From: Aphelocoma coerulescens
Lineage: Eukaryota > Chordata > Aves > Passeriformes > Corvidae
NCBI RefSeq assembly: GCF_041296385.1
Contig: NC_091020.1
Span: forward strand, 35,575,001 to 35,639,000
DNA: 64,000 nucleotides
Direction of reading: 5' to 3'
In this document: positions 50,124 through 62,415 of the stretch, piece after piece
Layout: every line of letters starts with the position of its first letter
How positions within the stretch are numbered: position 1 is the stretch's first letter
Position numbers and translations under genes: made by a program
The notes under the pieces: generated by a model
Database searches by the model: none
What the model saw: only the letters and a program-made list of their open reading frames with translations
Told to the model about the DNA's origin: nothing

Positions 50124-50989
50124 ATGGATTATTTACTGGAGCCTTGTTGTTACACCTGCCGGTTGTACTGTGCACTGGTGTAAGACCCACAGTGATTGCA
50201 ACCCATTAGTAACTGTCACAACAGAGCTCCTGCTACAAAGGAAGGAGACAGGGAAAAATAACCTCCTACCCAGGAACTGGAAATTGGATTCAGGAGATGT
50301 ATTTATTCTGGATTTTGAGCCTGGTTCCCTGCATGATCGGTGGCAACCCACTTACCTGGCCTGCTTGGTGCCTTCCCCCTCTGAGGAGGGAAATGGATCG
50401 TGTTTTCCCTGCTCCTTAAACATCATTTGTATTCTCAGATGGAAATGGCCAAGTGCAGAATAACGCTGTTAACCTTTCCTGCAGAACAATCCCAGGATCC
50501 GCCCCAGGAGCCGTCCACTGCCCGGTGACACTTGGATGTCCTCAGGAGATGGAAGGCAGGAGCCTCCCATGCCAGAAAATAAAGCCTTTAAGTAGGAGCA
50601 AGATTAACTTCCCAGGCCAGAAATGGCAGTGGGAGCACTGGGAGCCACAGGGATGGCGGCACCAGGGGACATTCCAGGGATATTGTATCTGCACCACTCC
50701 GGTCTGCGGCTGCCCAAGAGCCCAAACTGCTGCTCAGCGTGAGCTCCCCTTAAACCCACCAACACCTCCTGCTCCATGTGGGAGCAGCTCCCAGCCCAGG
50801 GAGGAACAACTCACACCCAGCACAGCACACGGAATTTGGTGGATGTTTGTCCTTTTAATTGTGCTGATACTCTCACTTGGTACCATAGTTCTGCACAGGA
50901 AAATTACATCCCTGAAAAATTCCGATCCCCTCTTACGGGCAGCAGCTGCTGAAATAACTGCTTTGCAATGTAATCCCCTTGTTCAATAA
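50124..50989 (+). CDS. Possible two-exon small type III membrane receptor
   Basis: Speculative gene model. The ATG at 50124 is in a strong Kozak context (AAAATGG). The first exon (50124-50179) encodes MDYLLEPCCYTCRLYC plus two residues and ends at GGT|GTAAGA. The acceptor CTTTCCTGCAG ends at 50484. Joining them completes one Val codon and runs in frame to the stop at 50987-50989, giving about 186 residues. Residues 1-16 resemble the D-x-L-L-x-x-C-x-x-C-x-x-x-C ligand-binding motif of BCMA and TACI, with one extra residue. Residues 137-155 form a single hydrophobic helix (WWMFVLLIVLILSLGTIVL) followed by HRK, then a tail of about 28 residues. There is no signal peptide, as in BCMA, TACI and BAFF receptor. 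AATAAA lies at 51296. The middle is low-complexity, no third exon was found, and an open frame this long can arise by chance, so confidence is low. Confidence 0.2.
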
Positions 50990-51659
50990 TTCTTTGCCTT
51001 CCAACATTGTAATTTACATTTTTGCCAAGGAATCAAACTGGTACTTAAGTATGAGAATAACTGAGGATCCTGCCTTTGTCTCCAGCCAACTGATATCCTA
51101 AGCCTTGCTATGACATTATATAAATATTCAAAAAATGCTTGTGAATACCATAATTTCTCCAGGTCTCACAAATGAGGAATTATCCAAGTAATGGATTTTG
51201 AATGGAGTAGTAATGTATGGAAACGTTACCCACCCAAAACATATTAGAGCTCCCAAAGACCCAACATGAAACAAAATGTGTTAGAGGTTTAACAAAATAA
51301 AGCTGTCCCCTGAGATTCAGCCTCACTAATTCCTATTAAAAAACTCCAGAAAGGTGAAAATACTTACAGATACTGTTTATGTCTAAATATTATCATCTGA
51401 GGAGTGCAGTCAGGAAGATCTTATTTAAAGTACCTGCTTATCCAGCTAGAAACTTTGCAAGTTTAGAGTGAAATCTTGAAGCTTGATAATCCAAGATTTC
51501 CAACATGAGGCCTGTTAGCAGGGTGTGCCTTTTTCATCACCAAGCCCACAATTATGTTCATATTCTAACATATTTGTTCGTGTTCTAACATATTTGTAAG
51601 ATCATTAATTTGTCTGTATTTTGAAGGAAAGTGTTTGAACAAAAATGAAAGGCACTGAC
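50990..51659. other. AT-rich non-coding DNA
   Basis: It holds a possible polyadenylation signal at 51296-51301 and a 20-bp imperfect tandem repeat at 51556-51595. Nothing else is recognised. Confidence 0.5.
51556..51595 (+). repeat. 20-bp tandem repeat, two units
   Basis: Units GTTCATATTCTAACATATTT and GTTCGTGTTCTAACATATTT lie head to tail and differ at two positions. Confidence 0.9.
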
Positions 51660-51836
51660 TGGCACAGGGTGCCCAGAGCAGCTGGGGCTGCCCCTGGATC
51701 CCTGGCAGTGCCCAAGGCCAGGCTGGACATTGGGGCTGGGAGCAGCCTGGGACAGTGGGAGGTGTCCCTGCCCATGGCAGGGCTGGCACTGGGTGGGCTT
51801 TGAGGTCCCTCCCAGCTCAGGCCATGATTCTATGAG
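51660..51836 (+). mobile_element. CR1 LINE 3' fragment, young subfamily
   Basis: It is 5'-truncated at 'ggcacagggtgcccagagc' and has the full 3' block, ending 'ggccatgattctatgag'. Confidence 0.94.
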
Positions 51837-52202
51837 TAGTTGACTGCTGAGCCCAGGTTGATTGCTGTGCCTGTGCCCAAAATCTCTGTGGAAGAAATTC
51901 CTGCAAAGTTTCTGGAGCTGCTGACTCCACCTTGAGAAGCCATTGCTCAACCCAGCCCTGCACTCCTGTCAGCAGGCCAGACTCTTCAACCAGTTCTTAC
52001 TCAAGCATCCCTTCCTCATGAGAGTGGGGCAGAAGTAAAGATTACTCACCCAAGGAGTTGCAAAATTGCTGTTGAAGGTTTCTGCCCTGCAGCCAGCCAT
52101 TGTATGGGAATGACTGAGTGCAGGAGGAGCCAGCCTGTCTTCTGGGAAAGAAAGTTCTAGGAATTAATTTTTAAACTAATTTAAGAAGTTACAGTTTATT
52201 GA
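51837..52202. other. Single-copy non-coding DNA
   Basis: Nothing is recognised. Confidence 0.5.
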
Positions 52203-52783
52203 CTTTTTCTTTTCTTTTCTTTTCTTTTCTTTTCTTTTCTTTTCTTTTCTTTTCTTTTCTTTTCTTTTCTTTTCTTTTCTTTTCTTTTCTTTTCTTTTCT
52301 TTTCTTTTCTTTTCTTTTCTTTTCTTTTCTTCCCTTCCCTTCCCTTCCCTTCCCTTCCCTTCCCTTCCCTTCCCTTCCCTTCCCTTCCCTTCCCTTCCCT
52401 TCCCTTCCCTTCCCTTCCCTTCCCTTCCCTTCCCTTCCCTTCCCTTCCCTTCCCTTCCCTTCCCTTCCCTTCCCTTCCCTTCCCTTCCCTTCCCTTCCCT
52501 TCCCTTCCCTTCCCTTCCCTTCCCTTCCCTTCCCTTCCCTTCCTTTCCCTTCCCTTCCCTTCCCTTCCCTTCCCTTCCCTTCCCTTCCCTTCCCTTCCCT
52601 TCCCTTCTTCTTTCCCTCCTTCCTTACCTTCTTCCTTCCCCTTTTCCTTCCCTTTCCTTCTCCCTTTTTTCACTTTTTTCCCTTTTTCTCTCTCTTTTTG
52701 TTTTATTTTTTCATTTTTCTTTTTTTTTTCATTTTTCTTTTTTTTTTCTTTTTTCCTTTTTTTTCCCTTTTTCCTTTTCTTAT
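52203..52783 (+). repeat. (TTTTC)n/(TTCCC)n pyrimidine satellite
   Basis: About 25 TTTTC units (52204-52330) change abruptly to about 55 TTCCC units (52331-52607), broken by a single T for C near 52544. Irregular T/C sequence continues to about 52783. There is no purine on the plus strand from 52203 to 52625. The two long frames here (Phe/Ser/Leu/Pro-rich on plus, Lys/Glu/Gly/Arg-rich on minus) are artefacts of the repeat. Confidence 0.98.
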
Positions 52784-53640
52784 AAGTTGCAAAGCCTGGC
52801 ACAACAATGGGTTTTCTTTCTTAGCATATCTCTAAATTGTAGGAAATTTGTCTCTTGGCCAGGCTGGGTTGGCTCAGAGCCAGACTCAATGTCTCCATTC
52901 TCATCCTTTCCCGGACTCTCTCCATGAGCAAAACAAAAATGTTAGGTTGGTGGGGTTTTTTTTGAAAGTGAAGCAGAGCAGAGGCTCCTGTGGACAGATT
53001 CCCAATTGCATCACTCATGATGGGCCTCTGGCACGAACAAAAGTTGACAAAACCCATGGAAACAAACAGAAACGCTCCCATTGTCTTCAACTGGCCTTGG
53101 CTTGGGGTCTCAGCTTAAATTTAATCAACAGGAATGAGCTCAGCATTAGGTTTTCTCTGACTTCCCTAAAATTGTTCAGCTGACAGTTGAGGGACATTCA
53201 GTGTCAGTGGAGAGAAAGAAAGAGGGTTGATGAAACTTCCATGTGAAGAAAAAGTGCCTGGATCCTTAAAAAATGCTGTGATTGCATAACATGCAGAAAA
53301 AGAATTAATCAAATATTTCCTGGATGAGTGAGGCACAGAATTACTCTATTCCTGCCCCAACAGGGAGCTTTGGGCAGGGCCATGCACCACAGCTTCCCTG
53401 AGCAGCTGGGATCAGGAGGTAAATCCCTGGGCACTGACTGGAAGCACAGCAGAACATCTTCCTGCATTTAAAACCAAAAATAAGTCCAAAAGTCTCTATG
53501 CCCTAAACCAAACCACAGACATTGCTATAAAACACACTTGGCTCATGTGAATACTCACAGAAATGAGAGCCACGGCCGTGGCTGAAAGCCAGCCTAGCGA
53601 GAAGATACAACCCTTGTGTTTGGAGGCTCCCAGGGCCTGG
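52784..53640. other. Single-copy non-coding DNA
   Basis: No gene or repeat is recognised. Confidence 0.5.
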
Positions 53641-53935
53641 AAAAGGACTTTGGACAAGGGATGGCGTGACAGGACACAGGGAATGGCTTCCCAGTGCCAG
53701 AGGGCAGGGCTGGATGGGAGATTGGGCAGGAATTGTTCCCTGGGAGGGTGGGAAGGCCCTGGCACAGGGTGCCCAGAGCAGCTGGGGCTGCCCCTGGATC
53801 CCTGGCAGTGCCCAAGGCCAGGCTGGACATTGGGGCTGGGAGCAGCCTGGGACAGTGGGAGGTGTCCCTGCCATGGCAGGGGTGGCACTGGATGGGCTTT
53901 GAGGTCCCCTCCAACCCAAACCACTCTGGGATTTT
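53641..53935 (+). mobile_element. CR1 LINE 3' fragment, young subfamily
   Basis: 'gacaggacacagggaatggc' through 'ctgccatggcaggggtgg' to 'aaccactctgggattttcac'. The tail is slightly eroded. Artefact frames cross it in several phases, the longest 176 codons. Confidence 0.94.
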
Positions 53936-56900
53936 CACACCCCAGGGTCACGCCAAGGAGGTCTGACCACCTGGATCACACCACCAAATGTGCATCCCTG
54001 TGGGACAGTCCCAGCTCCACACTGCACACCCCACCACACTCCAAGCAAATATCTGGGCCCCCAAATCTGTGCCAAAGTGGTTTGCAACTTTAATGGGAAC
54101 AAGGCTTGGTCCTTTAAATAGGTGCTATATTTATGGAGCAAGGAGTAGCCAAAATGTAGAGAAAACTCAGCCAACTGCTTTGCTATTTTTGATGACACGA
54201 CAAAGTCTGATTTTCATTAAGTTTTGCACATATATATCAGGGGTCCTCCTAGGGACTAGGGAATGAATGCACTTTGTTTGAACTCTATGGCTATTATATA
54301 CTACTTTTTATTGATTTTTTTTTTCCCTGTAATTCTCAATATAGTTCTTGTGTGTTCATGGAAAAATATTTATTTTTAGTCCCGCCATTTTTCCAATATA
54401 CTTGTTTTCCTCATAATCGTTTTCCTCCTGTTACGAACATTGCCTGATTACCAGGAACATCTTCCCTGTTTTCTAAAAAACAACCAAAAAAAATTACAAA
54501 AATATAGCATGTAAGATTAACAATTTTTCTCATCTTGAAAAGGCAAAATGAAAGCAAAGCTTGGGTCAGCGTGTGTTACATGCTCTCAGATATATTTTCA
54601 GTTTCCAGTGGTGCCCTGCCCACATTTTTGGAAGGAGAACTTGCCCATGAAGTAAATACACAACCTTGAGAAAAGTTAGACTTTCTGTTTCAAAATGTTT
54701 TCTCTAGAAAAACAAATTAAGAGCCCAACTTGGCCACCTGAAATGTCGCTTCGTTCTTCACTGGTGGCTTCAAGGGGTTTATTCATCAGAGGGAGGGATA
54801 AGGAAGGGATGAGGGCTGGGCATCTCCTGGCACAGGGACCTTCAGCTGGCACAGAGAAAGGGGAAAACCTGGCCCAGCCCTCAGGGTGGGGCCCAAAACG
54901 TTGGAATCCCTTCCAACCTCAACTCAAACGCCCTTTCTCTAGGGTTTGATGCTGGTCCTCCAAAGCTAAGCCAGGCTTTTGCAGCTTCTCTGGCAAGGCC
55001 TGGCCTCGGGAGGAACCCTGTGGCCACCTTGGCATTCCAATAAGCCTTCCAGTCTTGCTCAGCTCCACCCCAGCCAGATTTTGGCCATTTGGGGAAAACA
55101 GGAGCGAGCACGAGTGAGGCGGGAGGTGGCAGCGGCCTGGGAATGCACCAGGGAGATGCAGCAGGGATGAAAAGCTGTAGCTGGTACCGGGAAGAGTGCA
55201 GGGCCATCAGGGAGCCATCTGGGAAAAATCATTTTATTTATAACTTAAGTAATAGCACAAGCCACACAGCAAATCGATTTGCTTTTGGATTCCAGCTATT
55301 GTCTGATTGCCCAGACAAACAGCATCCAGTTTAAGTGGAGTCCACAGCAGTAATAACAAAGAAGGAACACAAATTTTAATTATGTTTCTCCAAGTCTGTA
55401 TAAGTATTGGAGAACCACATAAAAATGATCTTTTTTTTACTAACTTGCAGTTGAAAATGTGTCATTAAAAGCTATGAGTCTGATTTTCTGCTCTGCTGGT
55501 CAGGATATTAACCAAAATGATAAAGTATTCGCTGTTTGAGGGGAGAAAAAGGAGAGGGAAATAAATGCTGAAGGTTTCATGCTGGAGATGTTCTGAGAAT
55601 GATGCAAAAATGAGAAACTTCATCACCCCTCACTTGTTGGGGCTGTTTTGCTGCTGTAGCAGTGCTGGAGTAAGAGAAGAAAGAGAGTGGAGAGAGAACT
55701 GGGCAACAAAAATAAGCAAAAAAGGGGGGAGAAGTGGTCAGGATGTTGGAAGCACAAGGGAGAGTTTGTTTGGGGGCTGTTTGGTGGTGCCTGTGGCAGG
55801 AGGGCACAGCAGGCTCTGACTCCACACGTGGCACACGATGCTGGGGGATGGCAGGGCTCCCCTTTCCCTAGGACTCAAATTAATTTCTGCTCTCTCTGCT
55901 CACATCTTCCCTAATTCTGCAAGCCTGACTTCATACCCGCTGCAACTTACATTTATTTGTAATCTCACTGCTTACACTCCACTGAACAATAAAAGAACAA
56001 TAAACTTAATAAAAAGCCCAAGTGATTGGAAATAGCTCTGGGAATGGCAGTCCAGTATGAAAGCTATAAATTTACTTGTATACTCATGACATTGTCAGCT
56101 AATTTTTATGAAAAGCCCATCACAGAACATTGCACCAAAACACTGTGATCACTCGTATGTCACCCATCATACTTCCCCTGATAACAAAACAGAAAATGCA
56201 TCATAAAATGATACTTCAAACTACAAATTCATCTCGAAATGCTCACCGTATACAGTAACAATTCTTTCCTGACCTTGTCTTGCACCTGAACCTTAAATTA
56301 ATCATTCTTCTTCTATAACATTAAAGAATACCCAGCGGTACTTTTTATTGAGTTTAAAAGCTAAAACTTCAGCTAATAATATCATTATTGTTTTGGTTAA
56401 TATTTCCCTATTCAAATCCACACAGGGCTCAAGAAGTTATGTGGTGCAAAGTAAGTAATAAGAGTTTTGGAAACACAATTGAGAAGTATTTTTCTGTGCT
56501 CAGATCAGAAAGTATCGACTGATATTTAGAGGCTGAAGCAAAGCCCACTGAAGTCAAAGGAAAACACCTATTGATTTTAAACGTTTTGGGATCAAGCCCT
56601 TAACACCTAAGCCTGAAAAATGCTGAGTGTATTAAAGCCACATAGGAGCTACGGATATCAAGAATTCACAGGGCTAAATCCTATTAAATACATAGTGTTA
56701 TCCTGACTCAGACTAAGGTACTCAATTGGATTAATTAGGAAAGATTTTCCAGGAGATGGCCAAGATTTTCACCTCACTCTTCCAGTGGACACGCAGTTGA
56801 GATGACAAATGGGACACGGGACAGCATTTGCAAGTGTCCCCCAAGGAGATTTTAATGGATCAGATCTCCAGTGAAATACTTGAAGTCTTTCAGACACAGA

Positions 56901-58098
56901 ATTTAGTGATTTGGGCAATTCTTGAGGCACAGATGGAAGGTTCTCTGGCACCTGGAGATGGCTCTGCAGATAGAGGTAAGAGAGCCCTCAGCCCTTCCTT
57001 GGGGGCTGCTGTCATTCAGTCTTTACTTCTTAATGTTTCTGCTAAAATTATAAAAACATCAATCCCTGCCTTTCTTCCTTCCCCTGTCCACCAGCAGGAG
57101 CTTCTGCCCTTGGTCAGGAGTACCGGAACAAGGAGCTCAAATCCCAAATCCCCTTCTGCCCCCTGGGAGTGTCTCAGGATGCTGAAGTTCAGCGGAACAG
57201 TTTTGGTGGGAATGCAAGTGTCTTTCCTTTAAACAAAAGCAGCGAGGTTTGATTAGAGCCACATAAAAATCAACAGCTTCAGCTGTCATCGCTTCAAGAG
57301 AAGCGTGACACAGCCTTTGTGTGGAGCCCTTGCAGGGGGAACGGCAGCTCCGGGAATAACGGCGCAGGAAATGCGGATCCAGGCTGTCAGCCCTCCAGTG
57401 CAATTCCTCCCCTGTCCCTGCCAAGACAAGGGAGGATGAAGCAGTAAAGCCTCCACCCTATTACTGAACGCCCCAGCTGTGGTCAGTCCCACCCAAGGAG
57501 CCCCATCCCTCCCTCCCCAAGAGCCCCCAATTCTTATGGAGCTGTCCTAGATTAACTTTCATATCCAATTCCACAGTGGAAACCCCTGATGCAAATGGGA
57601 ATGGTGCACAGGCTGAAATAAAGACGACTCAAAATGAAACCCAGGACTTCTGTCTGTGGAGGACCTTGGGGGAGAGAAGAGTGAGAGGAGAAAAGGGCTC
57701 CTCGGAGCAGCACGGTGTTCAATATCAGATATCATCCATTGAACAGCTGCTTTTCTTAGGGCAAAAGTCAAGTCTACTGTGCCAAACAGGTCACAGAAGC
57801 TCATCCTTGCTGGCAAGGCCCAAGGAAGACCTTCATGATTGTCAGAGGAGCTCTCTCTGTGCCTTCTGATGGTAAAAGTTCTGCAGGGTCAGCCCCAGCA
57901 GGTGGGACCAACCCTTCACAGGAGGCACCTGGGTTAAGGCAATTCCTGCTCAGCAATCGTGGCATGCACCTTCCTTTGCCAGGGATGTGGCCAAAAAACC
58001 ATCCCTGGAGATGGCAACTTCCCACCGACTGCAGAGGGAACTCACTTGGTGACTGCAGAGAGCTGAGACCAGTTCTAGGAAAACCCGATCACTTACAA
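53936..58098. other. Single-copy non-coding DNA, 4.2 kb
   Basis: It is AT-rich at 54.1-54.7 and 55.95-56.75 kb. The latter is repeat-free and enhancer-like in composition. The 56.9-58.0 kb part is GC-richer with overlapping open frames up to 134 codons and no recognised motif. A stretch near 54780-54930 has a CR1-like 'ggaatcccttccaacctc' word but too little else to call. Confidence 0.5.
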
Positions 58099-58497
58099 AT
58101 CATAGAATCCCAGACTGGTTTTGGTGGGAAGGGAGCTCAAAGCCCACCCAGTGCCAGCCCTGCCATGGCAGGAACACCTCCCACTGTCCCAGGCTGCTCC
58201 CAGCCCCAATGTCCAGCCTGGCCTTGGGCACTGCCAGGGATCCAGGGGCAGCCCCAGCTGCTCTGGGCACCTTGTGCCAGGGCCTGCCCACCCCCCCAGG
58301 GAACAATTCCTTCCCAATCTCCCATCCAGCCCTGCCCTCTGGCACTGGGAAGCCATTCCCTGGGTCCTGTCCCTCCATGCCTTGTCCCCAGTCCCTCTCC
58401 AGCTCTCCGGGAGCCCCTTTAGGTCCTGGCAGGGGCTCTGAGCTCTCCCTGGAGCCTTCTCTTCTCCAGGTGAGCACTCCCAGCTCTCCCAGCCTGT
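58099..58497 (-). mobile_element. CR1 LINE 3' fragment, long young copy
   Basis: The tail 'aatcatagaatcccagactg' is followed by the full young block and upstream sequence to 'tcccagctctcccagcctg'. It forms an inverted pair with the copy at 61999-62415. Confidence 0.95.
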
Positions 58498-61400
58498 TTT
58501 TATGAGTGACACAAAACTCCTGGAGGTCAGGGAGGAGATTTCAAGTGGCCTCCAGAGCTCTGGGGCAGCGTTTTGGAAGGACAGCAACTCCAGGGAAAGT
58601 CTGGATTAAAAATACACAGCTGTTTATGAAAGGCAGTGCCCACAGTGAGAAAAGGTGTCAGAATCTGACTCTGATTAATAAGCACCATTTTATGGATCAG
58701 AAAATATCACGTCTGACAGAGCTGCCAAAGACAAGTCAATTTTGCAAGAGCAGGTTTTATTGTGCTGGTAGCAGAGGAAAAAACCCAACATTTGACAAAG
58801 AAAAGGAACTTAACATGGTATTGAGGATGTTTATTTCTTTTATCATATTATGTATGAATCTTTTATAAGTTTTCAGTGAACTATATTAATTAAAAATTAG
58901 TTCTGGGAATATTTTGCTTGTAGCCTAATAAGCTATTACGTCAATACAGATTTTCATGGACTATTTTAAATTTGAAATAAAGGGGTCTCCTGAGTATGCA
59001 CAACGGAGTAAAAATGTAACAAAATTTTTAAAAAAAGTAGAATGTTTCACACTTTTTTCCTTGTGCAAGTTGAGGATCAGGTCTGAGTTTTTCAAAGTAA
59101 TTTTTATGTGCTTTATCCTAAAAGCTTAACTATTACTGGAAGATTTATGGACTTGTAATGAACTTGATTATTTATTATTTTTATTATGAAATTTTTCACT
59201 TTATTGGGATCCATCCCAAGGCTGCCACACAAGGCAAGACTTTTCCACAGTCTTCCCTCCCAGCATAAACCAGCATCTCTTCAGGAGAATCCACTGACTG
59301 GAGGGTTGTGGGTCATGGTTTGGGTCTGGAGCTCCCCTGGGCACCCCAGCTCCGAGCTGGGCTGGAGGCAGGGATGGGGATGAATTCATCCCAGAGTTCT
59401 GCAGCTCCCACCAGGATGGCAGCTCCTGCACAGAACAAAAGAAAGAGGAAAAACTCAGATTCTGGTCTGGTGATGGACAGAATGGATTTTCTGGGATTCC
59501 CAGTATTGAGTGCAATTCCCATTTCGGGAGACCCACAGAAGCAGCACCAGATCACAAAATATAAGCCAAGGAAAAAAGCCTCATGAGTTAATTAACCCCA
59601 AGTAGTTCCAGAAAGAACAATCAAAAAATGTTGTGTCAATCTCAGTTTTTATATAAATTCTATCTTCCTTCCACTTTTCACAACTGCAATGAGATGGGAA
59701 CTTTTTTTTTTAAAATCACGGTTTTTGTGGTTTCTTTTCATTTTCATCAGGCTGCCTTTATGTGTTTTCCAGCACCTGGACAGACCTTGGAGGCATCACG
59801 GAGATGAGCTCCCACCAGGAATGGAGAGGGACAGCTCAGGGGTAAATACCCACCTTGGAAGGCTCATGCTGAAGGAACTCTGAATTAAGCAATTTTTTGT
59901 AGCAATGTAACAGATCCTGTCATGCTGTAGGACTAAAGCCTGAGTTTCTGGCACTTTTCAGTTATAACATTTATTTTATTAAATATTTTTATATGAAATA
60001 AATAATAATGATTTTTTTTGTGAAACCTCCCATGCCTCAACTACCCCCCCCCCATAAACTCCACTAGGAGGGTTTAAGACAAACCCCACATCTACTTATG
60101 AGTTTAAAATGATCCTAAAGAATTGTGCTGATGAAGAAGTGACAAATAAAGAAACACAACTGAAGTTTCTGAAGGTGCCAGTCCCTAAATCACATGGGCA
60201 ATTCACAGGTGAGCATTAGTCTTGTGGCCAAACAGTGAAATCACAAAAGGGACTTTGGAATCCAGAGTCTTCTGGAAAATTAATCTTACTTTGATAAATG
60301 TGGGAAAATTCATATTTTCTTGAGGGCCAAAAATATGATCTTTCCTGGCTGTTTGCTGTCAGATTTTTCAATTTCATTTTGAAGGTGTTTTGCTCATTTT
60401 GCTTCTTTTTTTTTCATGTAGCAACTCCCTGAAAACACATCAAGCAGCAACCTCATGGAAAAGAGCCTTGTCCATCATTCCAAAGGGAACCAAGGATGTG
60501 GGAGTGTTCCTTTTAGCCTTGTCCATGGGCAGACACATTGAAAATCCCAAATTCCATGGTCACGGTCGCTCTGGAGTCACCACCAATAAATGCAACCTCG
60601 CCAGTGGGGTGAAGCTTTTGGGTCAGCCCAGACCCCAACACACCAACACATCCCAAATCCAGCACTGCCCATCCCTCCAGGCACTCCGTGATGTTCATGG
60701 AAACCAGTATAATTAATTCTAATTATTTAGCCTCCCCATAAGCAGTGCAGTGTTCGTTGATTTAACCTGATTCAGGAACCAAAGCAAACAGCAGTTAATT
60801 GATTTGCTCGGGTTCACATCAGAGGGATCCGACACGGAGTGGAACGAGAAGCACGGCCCCCTGATTCCCACTTCCCTGCCTTATCCCCAGGCTCCAGCTA
60901 CTTCCACGGCTGTAGTTCATATTTTTAAAAAGCAAAGGAAAATCAACATCACCCATCTTTGTGCTATTTAGTTTGCAGGTTGAAACGTGCTCCTCATATT
61001 CATATTAATGAGCTGCTTCTCATGAGGCAATCCATTAAATTTAATAGGAGAGCAACAAAAAACCTCCCGTGAAATGAAACAGTTGCAGTTGTGTTTACAT
61101 TTCCTTGAACGCTGCACTTGGCGTTCCTGTGCTAGGAACAAACTTGTACTGAGCTTTTTTAATGGTAAACAGGTTTAATGACTCTCTTCAGCCTTTCCTT
61201 CTCTGCCACCTTCCTCTTCTCCCCCGGTGGGATAACAGGATCCCATCCTTCACCAGGCACTGGGCACAGAATGTCCTCCATGGGAAAAGCAATTCCTCGC
61301 CATTGTAGCTTTTCAACACTTTTTCCAAATTCATTGTTAATTGATGGAGTTTCTAGTTTGGACAGTGATGAACAAAGAATCCATTCAGAACACTTGTTGC

Positions 61401-61998
61401 AGTGTTTTTTGGGGTTGGTTTAGGGACCAGTGCACTGTACCTTTCCCTCTTCTGAAAGGACTCCAGTGTTGTTTCAAAACACATTATGAAACCCCAACTC
61501 TGGCAAAAAGAGGATTTCCTCCCTGCTTGGTTCTGCAAAAACACCATTTTTGTCAACAAGATTTCATTATTATTAAATTATTATTATGCTTTTTAAATCT
61601 CCAGCAAGATCCCCTATAGCCAGATGGCCTTTCCAAGCAAAACCCAGCACTATGCAGGGAGCACAGGGGCTCCAGAGGAAATCCTCAGGTGATCTAAAAG
61701 GCATAACTGGCAGCAAAACTCTTCCCAGACTCCTTATAACACAAATCAGGGCAATATTAAGTTTGGAAATCCTAGAGCAGGTGACCCATTTGAATTGCCC
61801 CCTGACTTGCAGAATCCCATATTTTGTAGCTCTGTCACCACAGCACCTGAACATAAATCTAACAGTAAATGGAGCTGCTGCTGTGGTGTGGTGGCCCCAA
61901 AACAAGAGGAGCTGTGATCAGGACAAAAGGAAGATGCAGTCTCCAGAGAACTCAGTGTTTCTGCCACAAAATTGATTTTTTTTTCTCATCTCATTGAA
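58498..61998. other. Single-copy non-coding DNA, 3.5 kb
   Basis: The 58.8-59.2 and 59.9-60.4 kb parts are AT-rich. The 60770-61160 part is repeat-free with homeodomain-type ATTAATGAG words and looks enhancer-like. A C10 run lies at 60044-60053. A 129-codon frame at 61586-61975 has an ATG but no recognised motif. No gene is called. Confidence 0.5.
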
Positions 61999-62415
61999 GC
62001 CCCTCTGCTCTGGAGCCAGGTTGGGAGAGCTGGGGGTGTTCACCTGGAGAAGAGAAGGCTCCAGGGAGAGCTCAGAGCCCCTTGCAGGGCCTAAAGGGGC
62101 TCCAGGAGAGCTGGAGAGGGACTGGGGACAAGGCATGGAGGGACAGGACCCAGGGAATGGCTTCCCAGTGCCAGAGGGCAGGGCTGGATGGGAGATCGGG
62201 AAGGAATTGTTCCCTGGGAGGGTGGGCAGGCCCTGGCACAGGGTGCCCAGAGCAGCTGGGGCTGCCCCTGGATCTGTGGCAGTGCCCAAGGCCAGGCTGG
62301 ACATTGGGGCTGGGAGCAGCCTGGCACAGTGGGAGGTGTCCCTGCCCATGGCAGGGGTGGCACTGGGTGGGCTTTGAGGCCCCTTCCCACCCAAACCAGT
62401 CCATGATTCTCTGAT
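61999..62415 (+). mobile_element. CR1 LINE 3' fragment, longest plus-strand copy
   Basis: It starts 'gcccctctgctctggagcc' and continues through 'gagaagagaaggctccaggg', 'gctggagagggactgggg' and the young 3' block, ending 'agtccatgattctctgat'. It is colinear with 58099-58497 in reverse. Confidence 0.95.

Noticed and set aside
52176..52927. Open frames of 208 and 242 codons, Lys/Glu/Gly/Arg-rich or Phe/Ser/Leu/Pro-rich
   Set aside because: They are translations of the pyrimidine pentamer satellite, not proteins.
61586..61975. 129-codon ATG-started open frame
   Set aside because: No recognised domain, no splice or promoter context, and a length expected by chance. The complementary strand is also open.
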